A stretch of 6,338 bases of DNA from an uncultured Burkholderiaceae bacterium (lineage in GTDB: Bacteria > Pseudomonadota > Gammaproteobacteria > Burkholderiales > Burkholderiaceae_C): assembly GCA_938022295.1 (NCBI GenBank), contig CALIDR010000094.1:1-6338 (forward strand), read 5' to 3'. The notes under the pieces are model-generated. The model was not told the origin of the DNA. It worked only from the letters and a program-made list of their open reading frames with translations, and ran no database searches. How positions within the stretch are numbered: position 1 is the stretch's first letter; the number at the start of each line of letters is the position of its first letter. Positions 4,835-6,338 of the stretch are shown piece after piece. Position numbers and translations under genes: made by a program.

Positions 4835-6338
4835 GGCGTCGCGCCGCGCGCACCGGAAAGCGCGCGGGGTCGAGGGCGTCGATCAGGTCGGCCGGCAGCG
4901 GGAACGGCGCGCCGGCGGCCCAGGCCGCGACCAGCGCGCCCGCCAGCGGCGCCCAGGTGATGCCGCGCGCCCCGAGCGCGGTGCAGACGACGAGGCCCTC
5001 GACCCGTACAGCGTCGCGCTCGCGCGCTGCCGGATCTCCGGCCGGCACCGGGCCGACGAGCGGCAGCCGGTCGGCGGCCGTCAGCCGCCAGCCGACGCGG
5101 CCGTCGAGCCCGGCGATGGCATCGGCTTCCAGCGCAGGCGCGTGGCCGCACAGCGCGCTCAGGCGCCGCAGGTTGTAGGCGTGGTCCGCGGCGCGCAGCG
5201 TCGGGTCGTCGTCGCCGACGGCGCGCGTGGCGCCGCACAGCAGCCGGCCGTCGGACAGCACGAGCGCGTAGCCGTCGCCCGCCAGCGGCAGGCGCGGTCG
5301 CGGCAGTCCCGCCGTGTCGGCGCCGAGCAGCGTGACCTGCCCGCGCACGCGCTGCAGCGGCCACGGCGGCTGGCCGAGCAGGCGCAGGGCGTCGTGCGCG
5401 TTCGCGAGCACGACGGTGGCGCTGCGCGCGAGCAGGCGGCCTTCGGCGTCGAGCAGCGCCCACGCGTCGCCGTCGCGCCGCAGCGCGTGCACCGCGGTGC
5501 CGCCGCGCCAGCCGATCGCCGGATGGTCCAGCGCGTGGCGCACCCACGACGGCGGCGCGAGCCACCCGCCGCCCGGGTAGTGCCACGCCGGACCGGCCAG
5601 CGGCATGCCGGCGAGCGCCGATGCGTCGGCGGCGTCGAGCGCCTGCACGAAGTCGCCCGGCAGGCCGTGGCGATCGACACGCGCGCGGGTGGCCGCGAGC
5701 GACGTGCCGCTCGCCTGCAGCAGCCCCTGCGCCTGGCCGGCGACGGTGCCGGCCTGCAGCAGCGGCGCGTAGGCGGACGCGGCGAGCAGCGCCGCGGCGC
5801 GCAGCGCCCGGGCGTGCGCGCCGTCGTCGGCCGGCACGCCGCCGTGGAACAGGCCTCCGGCGTTGCCCGACGCTTCGGCGGCCGGCGCCGCGTGGCGGTC
5901 GAACACGGTACACGCCCAGCCTTCGGCGGCCAGCGCCTGCGCCGCCGCGGCACCGGCCAGTCCCCCGCCGACGATCACCGCCTCGGCCGGCGCGCTGCGG
6001 CCGTGCGGGCGGGCCCGCTTCGGCACGAAGCGGGGGGCGAAGCGCGCCACCGTCATCTCGCGCTTGCCGCCGAAGCCCGGGGCGCGCTCGACGACGAAGC
6101 CGGCACTGGCCAGGCCGTCGCGCACGTCGCGCGCGACGCTCCACGTCGCCGCGGTGGCGCCCGGGGCAGCGCGGCCGGCGAACTGCCTGAGCAGCGCGGC
6201 GTCCCACATTGCCGGGTTGCGGGCGGGTGCGAAGCCGTCAAGGTAGAACGCGTCGGCGTCGAGCACGAGCTGCGGCAGCCACTGCGCCGCCTCGCCGAAC
6301 GCCAGCCGCAGCACCACGCGGCCGCCGTCGAAGGCGAG
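4815..6338 (-). CDS. mnmC: Bifunctional tRNA mnm5(s2)U biosynthesis protein MnmC (5' end outside window)
   Basis: The last 507 codons of MnmC, which finishes mnm5(s2)U at the wobble position of tRNAs. Its C-terminal FAD domain removes the carboxymethyl group from cmnm5(s2)U34, and its N-terminal SAM-dependent domain then methylates the nm5(s2)U34 product. Visible residues 1-90 are the end of the methyltransferase domain: FYLDGFAPARNPAMW, with its Asp at visible residue 34 (the catalytic Asp position in E. coli), then GFGGKREM. After a linker the oxidoreductase domain begins with the FAD motif VIVGGGLAG (GGGLAG at visible residues 124-129), then ASGNAGGLFHGG, HYPGGGWLAP, VRGQV and the C-terminal GARGITWAPLAGALVAAW. 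Full MnmC is usually about 600-690 residues, so roughly 100-180 N-terminal residues with the SAM-binding loop lie beyond base 6338. A GTG at 6315-6317 can be read as a start but is internal: the sequence before it continues the family match. The stop (4815-4817) lies inside the rpiA 3' end. Confidence 0.95.
   Translation of the reverse strand, partial: LAFDGGRVVLRLAFGEAAQWLPQLVLDADAFYLDGFAPARNPAMWDAALLRQFAGRAAPGATAATWSVARDVRDGLASAGFVVERAPGFGGKREMTVARFAPRFVPKRARPHGRSAPAEAVIVGGGLAGAAAAQALAAEGWACTVFDRHAAPAAEASGNAGGLFHGGVPADDGAHARALRAAALLAASAYAPLLQAGTVAGQAQGLLQASGTSLAATRARVDRHGLPGDFVQALDAADASALAGMPLAGPAWHYPGGGWLAPPSWVRHALDHPAIGWRGGTAVHALRRDGDAWALLDAEGRLLARSATVVLANAHDALRLLGQPPWPLQRVRGQVTLLGADTAGLPRPRLPLAGDGYALVLSDGRLLCGATRAVGDDDPTLRAADHAYNLRRLSALCGHAPALEADAIAGLDGRVGWRLTAADRLPLVGPVPAGDPAARERDAVRVEGLVVCTALGARGITWAPLAGALVAAWAAGAPFPLPADLIDALDPARFPVRAARRLRTSAS

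Noticed and set aside
4543..6207. 554-residue - strand frame overlapping mnmC in another frame
   Set aside because: Arg-rich shadow of mnmC; the mnmC frame carries the conserved FAD and methyltransferase motifs.
6315..6317. GTG as the start of a 500-residue MnmC-like protein lacking the methyltransferase domain start
   Set aside because: Codons before it (through base 6338) continue the family-like sequence, so the gene simply runs off the window.

Overview
The window is very GC-rich, with strong G/C third-position bias. Its proteins point to a betaproteobacterium, most likely of the order Burkholderiales (Rubrivivax/Leptothrix/Methylibium-like). The grounds are a class 2 PyrD and an RpiA that look closest to that group from memory, a proteobacterial bifunctional MnmC, and a PEP-CTERM exosortase substrate. 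The genus is inference; no database comparison was possible.

Layout, left to right. (1) 1-280: C-terminal end of the B subunit of a 3-oxoacid CoA-transferase, + strand. (2) 315-1238: a lipoprotein alpha/beta hydrolase, same strand, 34 bp downstream. (3) 1239-1567: a 329-bp gene-free stretch with a nested hairpin over the hydrolase stop codon and a perfect 8-bp inverted repeat close upstream of the next gene. (4) 1568-2233: a secreted PEP-CTERM protein of unknown function with a strong ribosome binding site. (5) 2234-2496: a non-coding stretch with a GC-rich hairpin and a striking four-half-site dyad (2394-2430). (6) 2497-3015: a small periplasmic protein made of two tandem PepSY repeats. (7) 3050-4114, - strand: pyrD. 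(8) 4160-4834, + strand: rpiA, divergent from pyrD across 45 bp. (9) 4815-6338, - strand: the 3' three-quarters or so of mnmC, overlapping the end of rpiA tail-to-tail by 20 bp.

The right half is ordinary housekeeping: pyrimidine synthesis (pyrD), the pentose phosphate pathway (rpiA) and tRNA wobble-uridine modification (mnmC). The left half is an envelope/accessory stretch: three successive + strand genes encode exported proteins (lipoprotein, PEP-CTERM protein, PepSY protein). They appear to be separate transcription units, because sizeable gaps with regulatory-looking structure lie between them.

I see no defence system, mobile element, CRISPR array, rRNA or tRNA. The most interesting item is the symmetric array upstream of the PepSY gene: two hexamer-N5-hexamer pairs facing each other around a dyad centre at 2412. 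It has the geometry of OmpR/PhoB-family response-regulator sites. Many long antisense reading frames exist and are judged to be by-products of high GC.
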